A DNA stretch of 64,000 nt from Streptomyces sp. NRRL WC-3742. Its GTDB lineage: Bacteria > Actinomycetota > Actinomycetes > Streptomycetales > Streptomycetaceae. Numbering within the stretch: the first letter of the stretch is position 1; each line of letters opens with the position of its first letter. The notes below the pieces were generated by a model. It saw only the letters and a list, made by a program, of their open reading frames with translations, was not told the DNA's origin and ran no database searches. Below, one piece after another: positions 25,302 to 34,455 of the stretch. The translations under genes were made by a program, and so were the position numbers. Where the stretch lies: contig NZ_JOCF01000010.1 in assembly GCF_000720635.1 (NCBI RefSeq), positions 62,001-126,000 of the forward strand, given 5' to 3'.

Positions 25302-26458
25302 AGCGCGGCGCCGATCCGGTCGAGGGAGGAGAGGCGCATCAGGCCGTAGTTGTAGAACTCGACCTCGGGGACGCCGAGTTCGCGCAGGATGGTGATCTTG
25401 GCGGCGAGGTTCTCGGGGCCGTCGCAGTCCGAGGCCATCGGGCGCAGGATCACCGCCATGTCCTGGGGGCGGACGCCGTGCAGGGCGAAGGCGGCGATCC
25501 TCTCGCGGACGGCCTCCGGGGTCTTGGCGTAGCCGAGGGTCTCGATCTGGTCGGCGGCCTTCGCCAGGGCGGGCAGGTCGATGCCGGACAGCCAGCCCTT
25601 GCCGGGGCCGCCGCCGTCCATGAAGCTCAGCCGCAGGCCGTGGCGGCGGGCCTGCTCGGCGAGGTCGGCGGTGAGCGCGGTGACGGTGGCGGCGGAGGAG
25701 TCCACGTACGCGGCGAAGGCGCCGCCGGCGAGGGTGCTCAGGTCGGCCGGTTCGGCGGCCGCGTGCTCGTCGGCGAGGCGGCGGCGCAGTTCCGTCCGTA
25801 CGGCTTCGGCGACCTCGTCGGCCGGGACGCCGGCGCGGGTGGCGGCGGTGCGGCAGTGGGGGCAGAAGCAGACGCCGAGCAGGGCTTCGGCGGTGGGGCC
25901 GAGCCACTCGAAGTAGCGCTCGTGGTGGTAGCCGTGGCGCAGGCCGTGGAAGTGCAGGGACTCGGCGCGGATCGCGTCCACGCCGTAGCGGGCGAGGTCG
26001 GCGACCAGGGTCAGCGCGTACTCGCGGACCTCCGGATTGGCCGGGCAGAGCTCGGTGAGGTGGCGGTCGCCGAAGGCGTTGGCCGGGGCGCAGTCGGGGT
26101 GGGCGAAGCCGAGGCGGTCGTTGTGGCAGAAGACCGTCCAGGCGTGCAGCTTCAGTCCGCGGCGGCGGGCCTCCTCGGAAGCCTCGGCGAAGGGGTCGCG
26201 CTCGCCGATCGCGGTGGAGGGCGCGGGGGCCAGGCGGCGGCCCTTCCAGGCGGCCGGGTCGGGGCGGAAGTAGGCGGCGCCCGGTTCCAGGTAGCGGATC
26301 ACCCGGCGGGGGTTGTGCGGGAAGACGTCGCGGGCCTCGTGGTAGACGGAGGCGAGGGTGACGCCGCCGACGCCTGCGCGGTCGGTGAGGTTGCCGAAGA
26401 AGGTGTCGGCGCCCTCGTCGAGCAGGTCGGTGGCGAAGGCGAGGACGGACGACTCCAC
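25292..26458 (-). CDS. conserved protein, probable TIM-barrel glycosidase-like fold
   Basis: 388 residues from ATG 26458. No signal peptide. Motifs suggest a (beta/alpha)8 barrel: G-V-T-L-A-S-V-Y-H near the N-terminus, L-K-L-H-A-W-T-V-F-C-H-N, L-C-P-A-N-P-E-V-R-E-Y, Y-G-V-D-A-I-R-A-E-S-L-H-F-H-G, a C-F-C-P-H-C pair that could bind metal, L-R-L-S-F-M-D-G-G, and G-V-P-E-V-E-F-Y-N-Y-G-L at the end. The architecture resembles uncharacterised hydrolases of sugar metabolism. I do not recognise a named family. It stands alone between convergent and co-directional neighbours. Confidence 0.7.
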   Translation of the reverse strand: MESSVLAFATDLLDEGADTFFGNLTDRAGVGGVTLASVYHEARDVFPHNPRRVIRYLEPGAAYFRPDPAAWKGRRLAPAPSTAIGERDPFAEASEEARRRGLKLHAWTVFCHNDRLGFAHPDCAPANAFGDRHLTELCPANPEVREYALTLVADLARYGVDAIRAESLHFHGLRHGYHHERYFEWLGPTAEALLGVCFCPHCRTAATRAGVPADEVAEAVRTELRRRLADEHAAAEPADLSTLAGGAFAAYVDSSAATVTALTADLAEQARRHGLRLSFMDGGGPGKGWLSGIDLPALAKAADQIETLGYAKTPEAVRERIAAFALHGVRPQDMAVILRPMASDCDGPENLAAKITILRELGVPEVEFYNYGLMRLSSLDRIGAALSG

Positions 26459-26549
26459 GGCGCGGCTCCGGAGCTGGGGGCTGGTGCGCCGACCACGCTA
26501 GCCGCCGGGGTGGGAATGGTCTATACCGCCGCGCTGGGCCCTGTCCGGC

Positions 26550-27311
26550 CTAGAGCCCCAGGTCGTCGAGCTGCTTGAGCAGGTCGGCGTTGGGGCTGTT
26601 GGGGTTGGTGGCGGACTGCGGGGCCTTGGCGTCGGCCCTGGCGGGCTTGGGTGCCTTGGGGGCCTTGGCGGGCCTGGGGGTGGCGGCGGCCGCCGGGCGC
26701 GGGCCGCGGTTGCGGAAGATCCAGGCGCCGGCCAGGCCCCCGACCAGCCCGCCCAGGTGCGCGGCCCAGCTGATGCCGTGCGGGGCGACGCCGGGCACGG
26801 CGCCGCTGACCATGTAGGCGAAGGAGGCGCCGAGGACCACGCCGATCAGGGTGTCGACCAGGTTGCGGTCGATGATCCCGCGCAGCACCACGTAGCCGAA
26901 GTAGCCGAAGACCACGCCGCTGGCGCCCGCACCGATGGTGTTCGGCGGGTCGAAGACCCAGGCGGTGAGCTCGCTGGTCAGGGTGACCAGCAGGGTGAGG
27001 CCGAGGAACTTCTTCACGCCGCGGTAGGCCGCGAGGAAGCCGAAGACGAACAGCGGGCCGGAGTTGGCCTCCAGGTGGGCCCAGTTCCAGTGCAGGAAGG
27101 GCGCGGTGACGATGTTCGGCAGACTGCCCAGCTCCTGCGACTTGACGCCGAACTGCCGGCCGAGGTCGTAGTCGTCCATCCAGTTCACCAGCTGGATCAG
27201 CCAGACCGCGGCCAGTACCCCGACCATGGTGAACAGCGCCCGGCGGGCGTCGGCGATCATCTGGGCGGGGTCGAGCGTGCTTGCGGCGGTGCTGCGGTCG
27301 TCCGAGGCCAT
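26550..27311 (-). CDS. rhomboid family intramembrane serine protease
   Basis: 253 residues from ATG 27311. Six or so hydrophobic helices. The rhomboid catalytic serine is in G-A-G-A-S-G-V-V-F-G and the histidine in W-A-A-H-L-G-G-L-V-G-G; H-W-N-W-A-H-L-E-A-N-S matches the conserved H-x-x-x-H-L/N stretch. The C-terminal ~60 residues are a Lys/Ala/Pro-rich cytoplasmic tail ending in an amphipathic helix. It cleaves membrane-protein substrates within the bilayer; substrates unknown. Divergent from the YbhB gene. Confidence 0.87.
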   Translation of the reverse strand: MASDDRSTAASTLDPAQMIADARRALFTMVGVLAAVWLIQLVNWMDDYDLGRQFGVKSQELGSLPNIVTAPFLHWNWAHLEANSGPLFVFGFLAAYRGVKKFLGLTLLVTLTSELTAWVFDPPNTIGAGASGVVFGYFGYVVLRGIIDRNLVDTLIGVVLGASFAYMVSGAVPGVAPHGISWAAHLGGLVGGLAGAWIFRNRGPRPAAAATPRPAKAPKAPKPARADAKAPQSATNPNSPNADLLKQLDDLGL

Positions 27312-27422
27312 GGCTTCGACTCTAGGCGCGGCAGGAACGGACGTGCACCCCATTACAGTGACTCGTGTCGATTTCCGACTCGATTTCCCGACTCGATTCC
27401 CGATCGTGAGAGGTGGCCCCCG

Positions 27423-27941
27423 ATGGGCGTTCGTCCGCCGCTGCCGTACGAGTTCCTCCCGCAGGTGCCGTCCTTCGAGCTGACCAGCCGGGACATCACC
27501 GAAGGCGGCACACTGGCCCAGGAGTTCGTGTACGCGGCCGGCAACCTGTCGCCGCAGCTGGCCTGGTCGGGCCTGCCGGAGGGCACCCGGAGCATCGCCG
27601 TCACCTGCTACGACCCGGACGCGCCGACCGGCTCCGGCTGGTGGCACTGGCTGGCGCTGAACCTGCCCGCCGACACCGCCGAACTGCCGCGCGGCGCGGG
27701 CTCCTCGGACGCGAGCCTGCCGGGCGAGGCGTCCTTCCACGGCCGCAACGACTTCCCCGGCAACCGCTACGACGGCGCCGCCCCGCCGCCCGGCGCGCCG
27801 CACCGCTACGTCTTCGCGGTGCACGCGCTGGACGTGGAGAAGCTGGACGTCCCCGCCGACGCCCCGCCGGCGCAGGTCGGGTTCCATCTGACCTTCCACA
27901 CGCTGGGCCGGGCGCTGCTGACGGCGGAGTACGGGGCCTGA
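27423..27941 (+). CDS. YbhB/YbcL family Raf kinase inhibitor-like (PEBP) protein
   Basis: 172 residues from ATG 27423. The PEBP fold is visible as L-S-P-Q-L-A-W-S-G-L-P-E-G-T-R-S-I-A-V-T-C-Y-D-P-D-A-P-T-G-S-G-W-W-H-W, the ligand-site motif, and F-H-G-R-N-D-F-P-G-N-R-Y-D-G-A-A-P-P-P-G-x-P-H-R-Y. Cytoplasmic. Bacterial members are of uncertain function, possibly small-ligand binding. Well-formed and full length. Confidence 0.9.
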   Translation: MGVRPPLPYEFLPQVPSFELTSRDITEGGTLAQEFVYAAGNLSPQLAWSGLPEGTRSIAVTCYDPDAPTGSGWWHWLALNLPADTAELPRGAGSSDASLPGEASFHGRNDFPGNRYDGAAPPPGAPHRYVFAVHALDVEKLDVPADAPPAQVGFHLTFHTLGRALLTAEYGA

Positions 27942-28097
27942 CGACCCGGCACCTGCTGGTCGGCAGGAAGTGGAAGCAGACCGGGAAGCGGAAGGTCGCG
28001 GGCGGGGTCGACGATCGCGCCCACGGCCGGGACGGCGTGCTCCGGTTCCGCTCCGGGGACGTCTGGTGCCGGGTGTCCGCCTAGGCCCTGTCCGGGC

Positions 28098-29057
28098 CTA
28101 ACTCCCGCCTCCAGCTGCGTGGTTGGCCTGGTCGGCGAGGGAGCGGAGGAAGACGCGCATCTCCTCGGGCGCGCTCACCTCGAAGGGGTGGCCCAGCCTC
28201 AGCAGGCGCATCGCCGTCCACTCCACGGAGTCGGTGGTGCGCAGCAGGCAGCTGTGCTCGTCGATCGGTTCGATGCTGCCGTCGCAGCGGCCGAAGCGGC
28301 GGCGCAGCTCCTCGGCGGAGGTGTGGACGGTGGCGACGATGGTCGTCAGGGTTGGGCGGCGCAGCTTGCCGGCGACGTACGCGGCGGCGTCCTCGGCGGG
28401 CAGCGGGCGCGGGGTGAAGCGGGCGCCGGTGGCGTGGGGTTCGCCGAGGCGGTCGACGCGGAAGAGCCGCCAGTCGTCGCGGTCGAGGTCGTAGCCGACC
28501 AGGTACCAGCGGTGTCCGGCCGAGACGAGCCGCTCGGGTTCCACGTTGCGTCTGCTGGCGGTGCCGTCGTACGTCAGGTAGGCGAAGCGCAGCCGTTCCC
28601 GGTTGGTGACGGCGCCGGCGATCACCGTCAGGTCGTCCGGGTCGACGGTCGTGCCGTCGCCGGGCAGCAGCGCCACGGTGGCGGTGTTGAGGGCGCCGAC
28701 GCGGTGGCGCAGCCGACCGGGCAGCACCTGGAGCAGCTTGCCGAGGGCCCGTACGGAGGCTTCCTCCAGCCCGGCGACGGCGTGCCCGGCCGCGGCGCGC
28801 AGGCCCACGGCGATGGCCACCGCCTCCTCGTCGTCCAGCAGCAGCGGGGGCATCGCGGTGCCGGCGATCAGGCGGTAGCCGCCGATGGCGCCCATGGTGG
28901 CCTGCACGGGGTAGCCGAGGTCGCGCAGCCGGTCGATGTCGCGGCGGATGGTGCGCGGGCTGACGCCGAGGCGGTCGGCGAGTTCGGTGCCGGGCCATTC
29001 GCGCGGGGTCTGGAGGAGGGAGAGCAGGTTCAGCAGCCGGGCGGGGGTGTCGGACAT
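28098..29057 (-). CDS. HTH/WYL domain transcriptional regulator
   Basis: 319 residues from ATG 29057 (ATG 29069 would add 4). The N-terminal DeoR/HTH-11-type helix-turn-helix (about 5-60) reads L-L-S-L-L-Q-T, W-P-G-T-E-L-A-D-R-L-G-V-S-P-R-T-I-R-R-D-I-D-R-L. The WYL domain (about 150-225) carries R-W-Y-L-V-G-Y-D-L-D-R-D-D-W-R-L-F-R-V-D-R-L. WYL regulators sense small ligands or nucleic acids. Starts 88 bp from the divergent MFS exporter gene, its likely target. Confidence 0.85.
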   Translation of the reverse strand: MSDTPARLLNLLSLLQTPREWPGTELADRLGVSPRTIRRDIDRLRDLGYPVQATMGAIGGYRLIAGTAMPPLLLDDEEAVAIAVGLRAAAGHAVAGLEEASVRALGKLLQVLPGRLRHRVGALNTATVALLPGDGTTVDPDDLTVIAGAVTNRERLRFAYLTYDGTASRRNVEPERLVSAGHRWYLVGYDLDRDDWRLFRVDRLGEPHATGARFTPRPLPAEDAAAYVAGKLRRPTLTTIVATVHTSAEELRRRFGRCDGSIEPIDEHSCLLRTTDSVEWTAMRLLRLGHPFEVSAPEEMRVFLRSLADQANHAAGGGS

Positions 29058-29145
29058 GCCGTCCATCATGCCGGAGGAACTAGGACAGGACCTGGCCTAC
29101 TTCCCTCGTATCGTCGAGGACGTGCCGACGAGCGAGGAGTACGGA

Positions 29146-30627
29146 ATGAGCAGCGCGGACGTGGACCGGCGGAGGTGGATCGCGCTGGCGATCGTGATGG
29201 TCGCCTCCTTCATGGACCTGGTGGACGTGACCATCGTCAACATCGCGATCCCGAGCATCCAGGCGGACACCGGCGCCTCCTTCAGCGCCGTCCAGTGGGT
29301 GACCGGCGGGTACTCGCTGGCCTTCGCGGTCGGGCTGATCACCGGTGGCCGGCTGGGCGACATCCACGGGCGGCGGCGGGTGTTCCTGGTCGGGATCGGC
29401 GGCTTCACCCTGGCGTCCGCGCTGTGCGGTTTCGCCTCGGGCCCGGAGATGCTGGTCGCGATGCGGGTGCTGCAGGGCGGGACGGCGGCGCTGATGGTGC
29501 CGCAGGTGCTGTCGATCATCCACGCAACCTTCCCGGCGGAGGAGCGCGGCAAGGTGTTCGGGATGTTCGGCGCGGTGGTCGGGCTGGGCGCGGTGTCCGG
29601 TCCGATGATCGGTGCGCTGCTGACCGAGTGGGACCTGTTCGGCCTGGCCTGGCGTCCGATCTTCCTGATCAACCTGCCGGTCGGCATCGCCGGACTGCTG
29701 CTCGGGCGCCGCTTCATCGACGAGTCCAAGGCCGAGAAGGCGCTCAAGCTGGACCTCGTGGGCATGGTGCTGGCCAGCCTCGGCCTGCTGATGCTGATCT
29801 ACCCCCTCACCCACGGGCGCGAGGCCGGCTGGCCGCTCTGGGGGTACCTGTCGATGGGTGGGAGCGCGGTCGTGTTCGCGCTGTTCGTGGCGTACGAGAA
29901 GGCCAAGACACGGCGGGACGGCTCGCCGCTGGTGGAACTGTCGCTGTTCCGGGTGAAGTCCTTCGCGGCCGGCATCGCCGTGCAGACCGCCTTCGGGATC
30001 GGGCTCGGCATCTTCTTCCTGGTCTGGACGCTGTACATGCAGATCGGCCTGGGCTGGAGCCCGCTCAAGGCCGGCGCCACCGGGCTGCCGTTCTCCCTCG
30101 CCGTCTCCACCGCCGCCGGGCTCTCCGTGCAGAAACTGGTGCCGCGGTTCGGGCGGAAGGTGCTGCAGGCGGGGGCGCTGGTGATGGTGGCCGGTGTGCT
30201 GGTCTACATCGCGGAGGCGAACCGGTACGGGGCGGACATCGCGCCCTGGCAGATGGCGCTGCCGCTGGTCGTGATGGGCCTCGGGATGGGGCTGGTGGTC
30301 GCGCCGATCACGGACGCGGTGCTGGCGGAGGTGCCGCGCGAGCACGCCGGGTCGGCGTCGGGGCTGATCAACACCGTGCAGCAGGTGGGCAACGCGCTCG
30401 GGCTCGGCCTGGTGTCCGTCGCCTTCTTCGGGCAGGTGGACGACGTGGTCGCGCCGGAGGCGGTCGGGGCGGCCTTCAACGGGGCCTTCGTGCACGCGAT
30501 GTGGTGGGTCGCGGCGGTGCTGGCGGGGGTGTTCCTGCTGATGTTCGCGCTGCCGCGGCGCAAGGCGGTCGTCGCATGGGAGGCGGAGACCTCCGTTGCC
30601 GAGCAGCGGGAGAGCGCTCTGGTGTGA
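29146..30627 (+). CDS. MFS drug exporter, DHA2 (EmrB/QacA) type
   Basis: 493 residues from ATG 29146, with AGGAG 7 nt upstream. About 14 membrane helices. Motifs: D-V-T-I-V-N-I-A-I-P-S-I in helix 1, G-R-L-G-D-I-H-G-R-R-R-V motif A, and G-L-G-A-V-S-G-P-M-I-G-A motif C of proton antiporters. It should export hydrophobic drugs or metabolites by proton antiport. Probably controlled by the divergent WYL regulator. Confidence 0.88.
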   Translation: MSSADVDRRRWIALAIVMVASFMDLVDVTIVNIAIPSIQADTGASFSAVQWVTGGYSLAFAVGLITGGRLGDIHGRRRVFLVGIGGFTLASALCGFASGPEMLVAMRVLQGGTAALMVPQVLSIIHATFPAEERGKVFGMFGAVVGLGAVSGPMIGALLTEWDLFGLAWRPIFLINLPVGIAGLLLGRRFIDESKAEKALKLDLVGMVLASLGLLMLIYPLTHGREAGWPLWGYLSMGGSAVVFALFVAYEKAKTRRDGSPLVELSLFRVKSFAAGIAVQTAFGIGLGIFFLVWTLYMQIGLGWSPLKAGATGLPFSLAVSTAAGLSVQKLVPRFGRKVLQAGALVMVAGVLVYIAEANRYGADIAPWQMALPLVVMGLGMGLVVAPITDAVLAEVPREHAGSASGLINTVQQVGNALGLGLVSVAFFGQVDDVVAPEAVGAAFNGAFVHAMWWVAAVLAGVFLLMFALPRRKAVVAWEAETSVAEQRESALV

Positions 30628-30639
30628 CGGTCGGGTGCG

Positions 30640-30670
30640 GGGCCCCGGTCGCGGATCGCGGCCGGGGCCC
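30640..30670 (+). terminator. stem-loop after the MFS exporter gene
   Basis: 14-bp stem (30640-30653 with 30657-30670) containing one T-G pair and loop GAT, just beyond the stop codon. Confidence 0.75.
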
Positions 30671-30760
30671 TGCCGTTGTGGGGGCGGAGTCGCCGCCGTT
30701 GCGGGGCTCCCGCCGTTGTGGGGCTGCTGCTGTTGCGGGGCCTCTGCCGTTGTGGGGCTC
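30669..30760. repeat. degenerate tandem repeat of CCGTTGTGGGGCT
   Basis: About five copies of an 11-13 bp unit (C-C-G/T-G-T-T-G-T/C-G-G-G-G-C-T) with variable spacers between the MFS terminator and the end of the HhH-GPD gene. Confidence 0.7.
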
Positions 30761-30762
30761 GC

Positions 30763-31404
30763 TCAGCGGACGGCGGGCATGCTCGCGACCGAGGCCCGGG
30801 TGACGGTGCGGGGCTTGGCGGCGGCCTTCGCCTCCTTCGCGGCGCGCTTCGCCTCCTGCTTGAACTCCCGCACCAGGGTGAGGGATTCGGGCCCGGTGAT
30901 GTCCGCGACCGAACGGTGGGCGCCCTCCTCGCCGTACGCTCCGGCGGCCTCGCGCCAGCCCTCCGGCCGGACGCCGAACTGCTTGCCGAGCAGGGCCAGG
31001 AAGATCTGCGACTTCTGCTTCCCGAAGCCCGGAAGGGCGTTGAGGCGGCTGAGCAGCTCCTTGCCGGTGCGCACGTCCTTCCACAGCGCGGAAGCCTCGC
31101 CGTCGTACTGCGCGACCAGGAACTGGCAGAGCTGCTGCACCCGTTTGGCCATCGCGGCCGGGTAGCGGTGGACGGCCGGCTTCGCGGAGAGCAGGGCGAC
31201 GAACTCCTCGGGGCCGTAGGTGGCGATCTCGTGCGCGTCCAGGTCGTCGCGGCCGAGGCGCTGGGCGATGGTCAGTGGGCCGGTGAACGCCCATTCCATC
31301 GGGACCTGCTGGTCCAGCAGCATGCCGACGAGGACAGCCAGCGCGCTGCGTCCGAGCAGTTGGTCGGCCTCGGGTTGCTGGGCGAGCCGGACGGTGACGT
31401 TCAT
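30763..31404 (-). CDS. HhH-GPD family base-excision-repair-like protein
   Basis: 213 residues from ATG 31404. It begins with the helix L-G-R-S-A-L-A-V-L-V-G-M-L-L-D-Q-Q-V-P-M-E-W-A-F and has a helix-hairpin-helix L-N-A-L-P-G-F-G-K-Q-K-S-Q-I-F-L. The A-D-I-T-G-P-E-S-L segment supplies an Asp in the catalytic region. The C-terminal 35 residues are a Lys/Ala-rich basic tail, likely DNA binding. Members are annotated as endonuclease III-like or Fe-S-lacking glycosylases; no 4Cys cluster is present here. DNA-repair role inferred. Confidence 0.85.
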   Translation of the reverse strand: MNVTVRLAQQPEADQLLGRSALAVLVGMLLDQQVPMEWAFTGPLTIAQRLGRDDLDAHEIATYGPEEFVALLSAKPAVHRYPAAMAKRVQQLCQFLVAQYDGEASALWKDVRTGKELLSRLNALPGFGKQKSQIFLALLGKQFGVRPEGWREAAGAYGEEGAHRSVADITGPESLTLVREFKQEAKRAAKEAKAAAKPRTVTRASVASMPAVR

Positions 31405-31687
31405 GGGCGTCCCTACCTCGGAGTTGGCGTCGGGTCGGCGCCCAGTCTGGTCGACGTGCTGGGGCCGGGCGTGGTCAACACGCCCGTTTGGTGGGGAGTT
31501 TTGGTGTTCACCACCCTTGGGGGGTCTGCATGGTTCGTCAGCGGAGCGGTTGTTGGGGGTACTGCGGAATATTTTTTGCCCGCGTTTTCGCCCGAGCTGT
31601 CACATCGGCGGTGCGCCCCGGGTCAGAGGGGTGTCGAGCCGCCGCGGAACGGACCGGGGCGGCGCCACTCGAGTGGGGAGAACCACC

Positions 31688-32035
31688 ATGTCCGTCGCCT
31701 ACGTCGTCGTCACCGTCTTCGCCGCCCTGAACACCGGCTTCTCCGCCTACTCGGTCTTCGCGAAGGCTTCGTACGTGGTGGAGCCCCTGACCCAGTACGG
31801 CGTCCCGCGCTCCTGGTGGATCTGGCTCGGCATCGCCAAGGCGGCCGGAGCGGTCGGCCTCCTCGTCGGCCTCGCCGTCCCGGCCCTCGGCTACGCCGCG
31901 GCGATCGGCCTGATCCTCTACTTCCTGGGCGCGGTCCTCACCGTGCTCCGGGCCCGGGTGTACAAGAACGTGGTGTTCCCGCTGATCTACATGGCCCCGT
32001 CGGCGGCCTCGCTGGTGCTGGCGCTCGCCGCTTGA
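31688..32035 (+). CDS. DoxX family membrane protein
   Basis: 115 residues from ATG 31688. Four hydrophobic helices of the DoxX type, with S-Y-V-V-E-P-L-T-Q-Y-G-V-P-R-S-W-W and K-A-A-G-A-V-G-L-L-V-G between them. Inner-membrane location. Family members are linked to thiol and sulfur oxidation, but the role here is unknown. Isolated; promoter region upstream is about 280 bp without genes. Confidence 0.82.
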   Translation: MSVAYVVVTVFAALNTGFSAYSVFAKASYVVEPLTQYGVPRSWWIWLGIAKAAGAVGLLVGLAVPALGYAAAIGLILYFLGAVLTVLRARVYKNVVFPLIYMAPSAASLVLALAA

Positions 32036-32292
32036 AGGCGTTCTCTCTAGGGGTCTCGGCTGCGTCGTTCCGGCGCACCGGGACCTCTTCCTGTGTGCCG
32101 CCACGGCGAACATGTCGCCAACTCGTTTTGTTCGCATGACTATTCGATGGACAAGAGGAAACGGGAAACCCCGTCGATCCCCGTTTGATCGGCTCGGTCG
32201 CATGCCAATATTCAGGCGGAAGCGAGGGGAGACCGCTTCCGGCCCCCTTGGCGGCGGATGCTCGGGCGGCCCGATCGGGAATGGGGGTTGGC

Positions 32293-33594
32293 ATGCCCAT
32301 GTCTAATAGAGGGTTCGGCCAGTTCGGCCCGGAACTCCGCAGACGGCGGATCGCCGCTGGGGTGAGTCTCACGCGGTTCGCCGAACTGCTCAGCTACAGC
32401 AAGGGACACCTCAGCAAGATCGAGCGCGGGCACAAGGTGCCGCCGCCCGGGTTCGCCCGTCGGTGTGATGCAGAGCTGGATGCGGGCGGAGAGCTGGAAC
32501 GGCTGTTGCATGCCGCCCCCCGGCGACGTCGTGCCGAAGATGATTCTCCGGATGTCGGGGAGTTCTCCGGCCCGTCGCGGACGGGCGGACCCGGTGGCAT
32601 CGGGGAGCCCGGAGGGGTCGGTCGGCGGCGGGTGCTGACGGTCGGGGCGACCTTGCTGTTCGTCGCCTCCTTGCCCGTGCCCATGACGGGTGCGGCAGAG
32701 GTGGAGGACTCCTCCACGGTCGAGATCTTCCGCGGTCAGTTCGATCAGATGAGGCGGCTCGGTCAGGCGAGCGACCCGCGCACGATGATCCCGCTGCTCG
32801 CCGCGCAGACCCGAGCGCTGTGCGAACTCGCCCACCAGGCCGCCTCCGTTGAGCGTTTCCGGCTGCTCGCTCTGGCCGCTCGGTACGCGGAGTACGGGGG
32901 GTGGATGGCTCAGGAGTCCGGGGACGATCCGGCCGCACTGCAGTGGACCGCCAGGGCCGTTGACCTAGCCGAGGCGGGCGGCGACCGCGACCTCGCCTCG
33001 TACGCCCTGGTCCGACGGGCCCTGATCACCTTCTACGCGGGAGACTCGGTCGGGACCGTCCAGCTCGTCGGTGCCGCCCAGGGGAGCGGCCTGCCGCCGA
33101 GGATTCGCGGCCTCGCCGCTCAGCGCGAGGCCCAGGGCCACGCTCTTGCTGGGGATCGTGACGCCTGTCTGCATGCTCTCGACCGCGCCCGGGACCTGCT
33201 GCACAAGGCCCGCGCAGAGGCCGGCGGCGCACCGGTGCTCGGCACCACCAGTCTCTCCGACCCGGCCGCCATGGTCACCGGCTGGTGTCTGTACGACCTC
33301 GGCCGCCCCGGCTCGGCCGCCGAGGTGTTCGACCGCGAGTGCCCACGGATTCCCGTCGGCGCCGTCCGTAGCCGTGCCCGATACGGGCTCCGGCGAGCCC
33401 TCGCGCACGCGGCGGCCGGGGAACCCGAACGTGCGTCCGGGATCGCGGCGGAGCTCCTGCCGCTCGTTCCGACCCTGCGGTCGGCCACCATCCGGGCCGA
33501 CGTCCGGCGGCTCGCGAGCGAGCTGAGCCGCTTCCGGACCAGCGGAGCGGTGCTGGAGCTCCAGCCTCTACTGGCCCGGGCGTTGCACCCGTAG
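32293..33594 (+). CDS. XRE-type helix-turn-helix regulator with TPR-like C-terminus
   Basis: About 433 residues from ATG 32293; ATG 32281 and 32299 are alternatives near the same purine-rich leader. An XRE helix-turn-helix (about 10-60) reads G-P-E-L-R-R-R-R-I-A-A-G-V-S-L-T-R-F-A-E-L-L-S-Y-S-K-G-H-L-S-K-I-E-R-G. Then a Gly/Pro-rich linker, a R-R-R-V-L-T-V-G-A stretch, and an alpha-helical TPR-like region with repeated A-L-A/A-x-x-A patterns. Such streptomycete regulators are common beside conflict or signalling genes. 78 bp upstream of the TIR gene and in the same direction, so it may control that module. Confidence 0.8.
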   Translation: MPMSNRGFGQFGPELRRRRIAAGVSLTRFAELLSYSKGHLSKIERGHKVPPPGFARRCDAELDAGGELERLLHAAPRRRRAEDDSPDVGEFSGPSRTGGPGGIGEPGGVGRRRVLTVGATLLFVASLPVPMTGAAEVEDSSTVEIFRGQFDQMRRLGQASDPRTMIPLLAAQTRALCELAHQAASVERFRLLALAARYAEYGGWMAQESGDDPAALQWTARAVDLAEAGGDRDLASYALVRRALITFYAGDSVGTVQLVGAAQGSGLPPRIRGLAAQREAQGHALAGDRDACLHALDRARDLLHKARAEAGGAPVLGTTSLSDPAAMVTGWCLYDLGRPGSAAEVFDRECPRIPVGAVRSRARYGLRRALAHAAAGEPERASGIAAELLPLVPTLRSATIRADVRRLASELSRFRTSGAVLELQPLLARALHP

Positions 33595-33672
33595 GCCACG
33601 CGTAGTCACCCGAAGCCACGGCGGCCCGTCCGGCCGTCGTTCGATCCGCCATGCCTGGAGAGGTGATCCGTC

Positions 33673-34455
33673 ATGCCCGACATCTTCATCAACTACCGCA
33701 CCAGCGACGAGGACACCACCGCCACCCTGATCGAGCGCGAACTCTCCCGCAGGTTCGGCAGCGAGAGCGTGTTCCGTGCCAGCAAGTCGATCCCGATCGG
33801 CAAGCCGTTTCCGCAGGAGCTGCTGACGGCGGTCCGCCGTAGCAGCGTTCTGATCGCGGTCATCGGAGCGCGCTGGGTCGATGCCCGTGACCGGGACGGG
33901 GGCCGTGCACTCGACGACCCGGAGGACTGGACCCGTCGGGAGATCCTGGAGGCGTTCGAGAGCGGGGCCCTGGTCGTCCCGGTGCTCGTCGGCAGGGCCA
34001 CCCGGCTCGACCGGAGCGACCTGCCGGCGGCGCTGGCGGAGCTTGCCGACTGCCAGTACCTGCGCTTCGACAACCGCGACGCCGAATCCGGCCTGCGAAG
34101 GCTCGGCGACGACCTCGCCTCGGCGATTCCCCGACTTGCCGAGGCCGAGCAGCGGATCATCCGGGAGTCCGCCGCCGAGGGAACCGACTGCGAGGCCGAC
34201 CGGACGGGCGGTGGTGTGGTGCGGGCCCGGACCTACCGGCACGAGCAGAGCGGTGGCATCGGCAACGTGAACGGCGACGTGGGGACGTTCATCAACACCG
34301 CCAGCGGGCAGGTGCACACCGGGAGCGGGACGCAGAGCACCACGATTCGGCGCGGCGGCGTCGAGTTCCATGGTGACGGCGGTAACTACATCGAGAACGG
34401 CACCGTCAACAACGACTTCGGTGGCCACGAGGGTCGAGAGGGCCGTCGGCGATGA
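33673..34455 (+). CDS. TIR domain protein with Gly/Asn-rich putative amyloid-motif tail
   Basis: 260 residues from ATG 33673 (GGAGAGG upstream). The TIR domain (1-150) has box 1 D-I-F-I-N-Y-R-T-S-D-E and the putative NADase glutamate Glu90 in D-W-T-R-R-E (the W-x-x-x-E pattern of catalytic TIRs). The C-terminal tail (about 193-250) is unrelated to TIR and rich in Gly, Asn, Thr and Val: G-N-V-N-G-D-V-G-T-F-I-N, then G-Q-V-H-T-G-S-G-T-Q-S-T. The latter recurs at the N-terminus of the next protein. It is a candidate NAD-depleting effector, recruited by prion-like templating. NADase activity is inferred. Confidence 0.85.
   Translation: MPDIFINYRTSDEDTTATLIERELSRRFGSESVFRASKSIPIGKPFPQELLTAVRRSSVLIAVIGARWVDARDRDGGRALDDPEDWTRREILEAFESGALVVPVLVGRATRLDRSDLPAALAELADCQYLRFDNRDAESGLRRLGDDLASAIPRLAEAEQRIIRESAAEGTDCEADRTGGGVVRARTYRHEQSGGIGNVNGDVGTFINTASGQVHTGSGTQSTTIRRGGVEFHGDGGNYIENGTVNNDFGGHEGREGRRR

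Noticed and set aside
27955..28084. Short basic open stretch ending after the YbhB gene
   Set aside because: It has no start codon with a ribosome-binding site and no recognisable family; treated as intergenic.
30669..30760. CRISPR-like array
   Set aside because: Units are short and degenerate, spacers are not unique sequences of constant length, and no cas genes are present.
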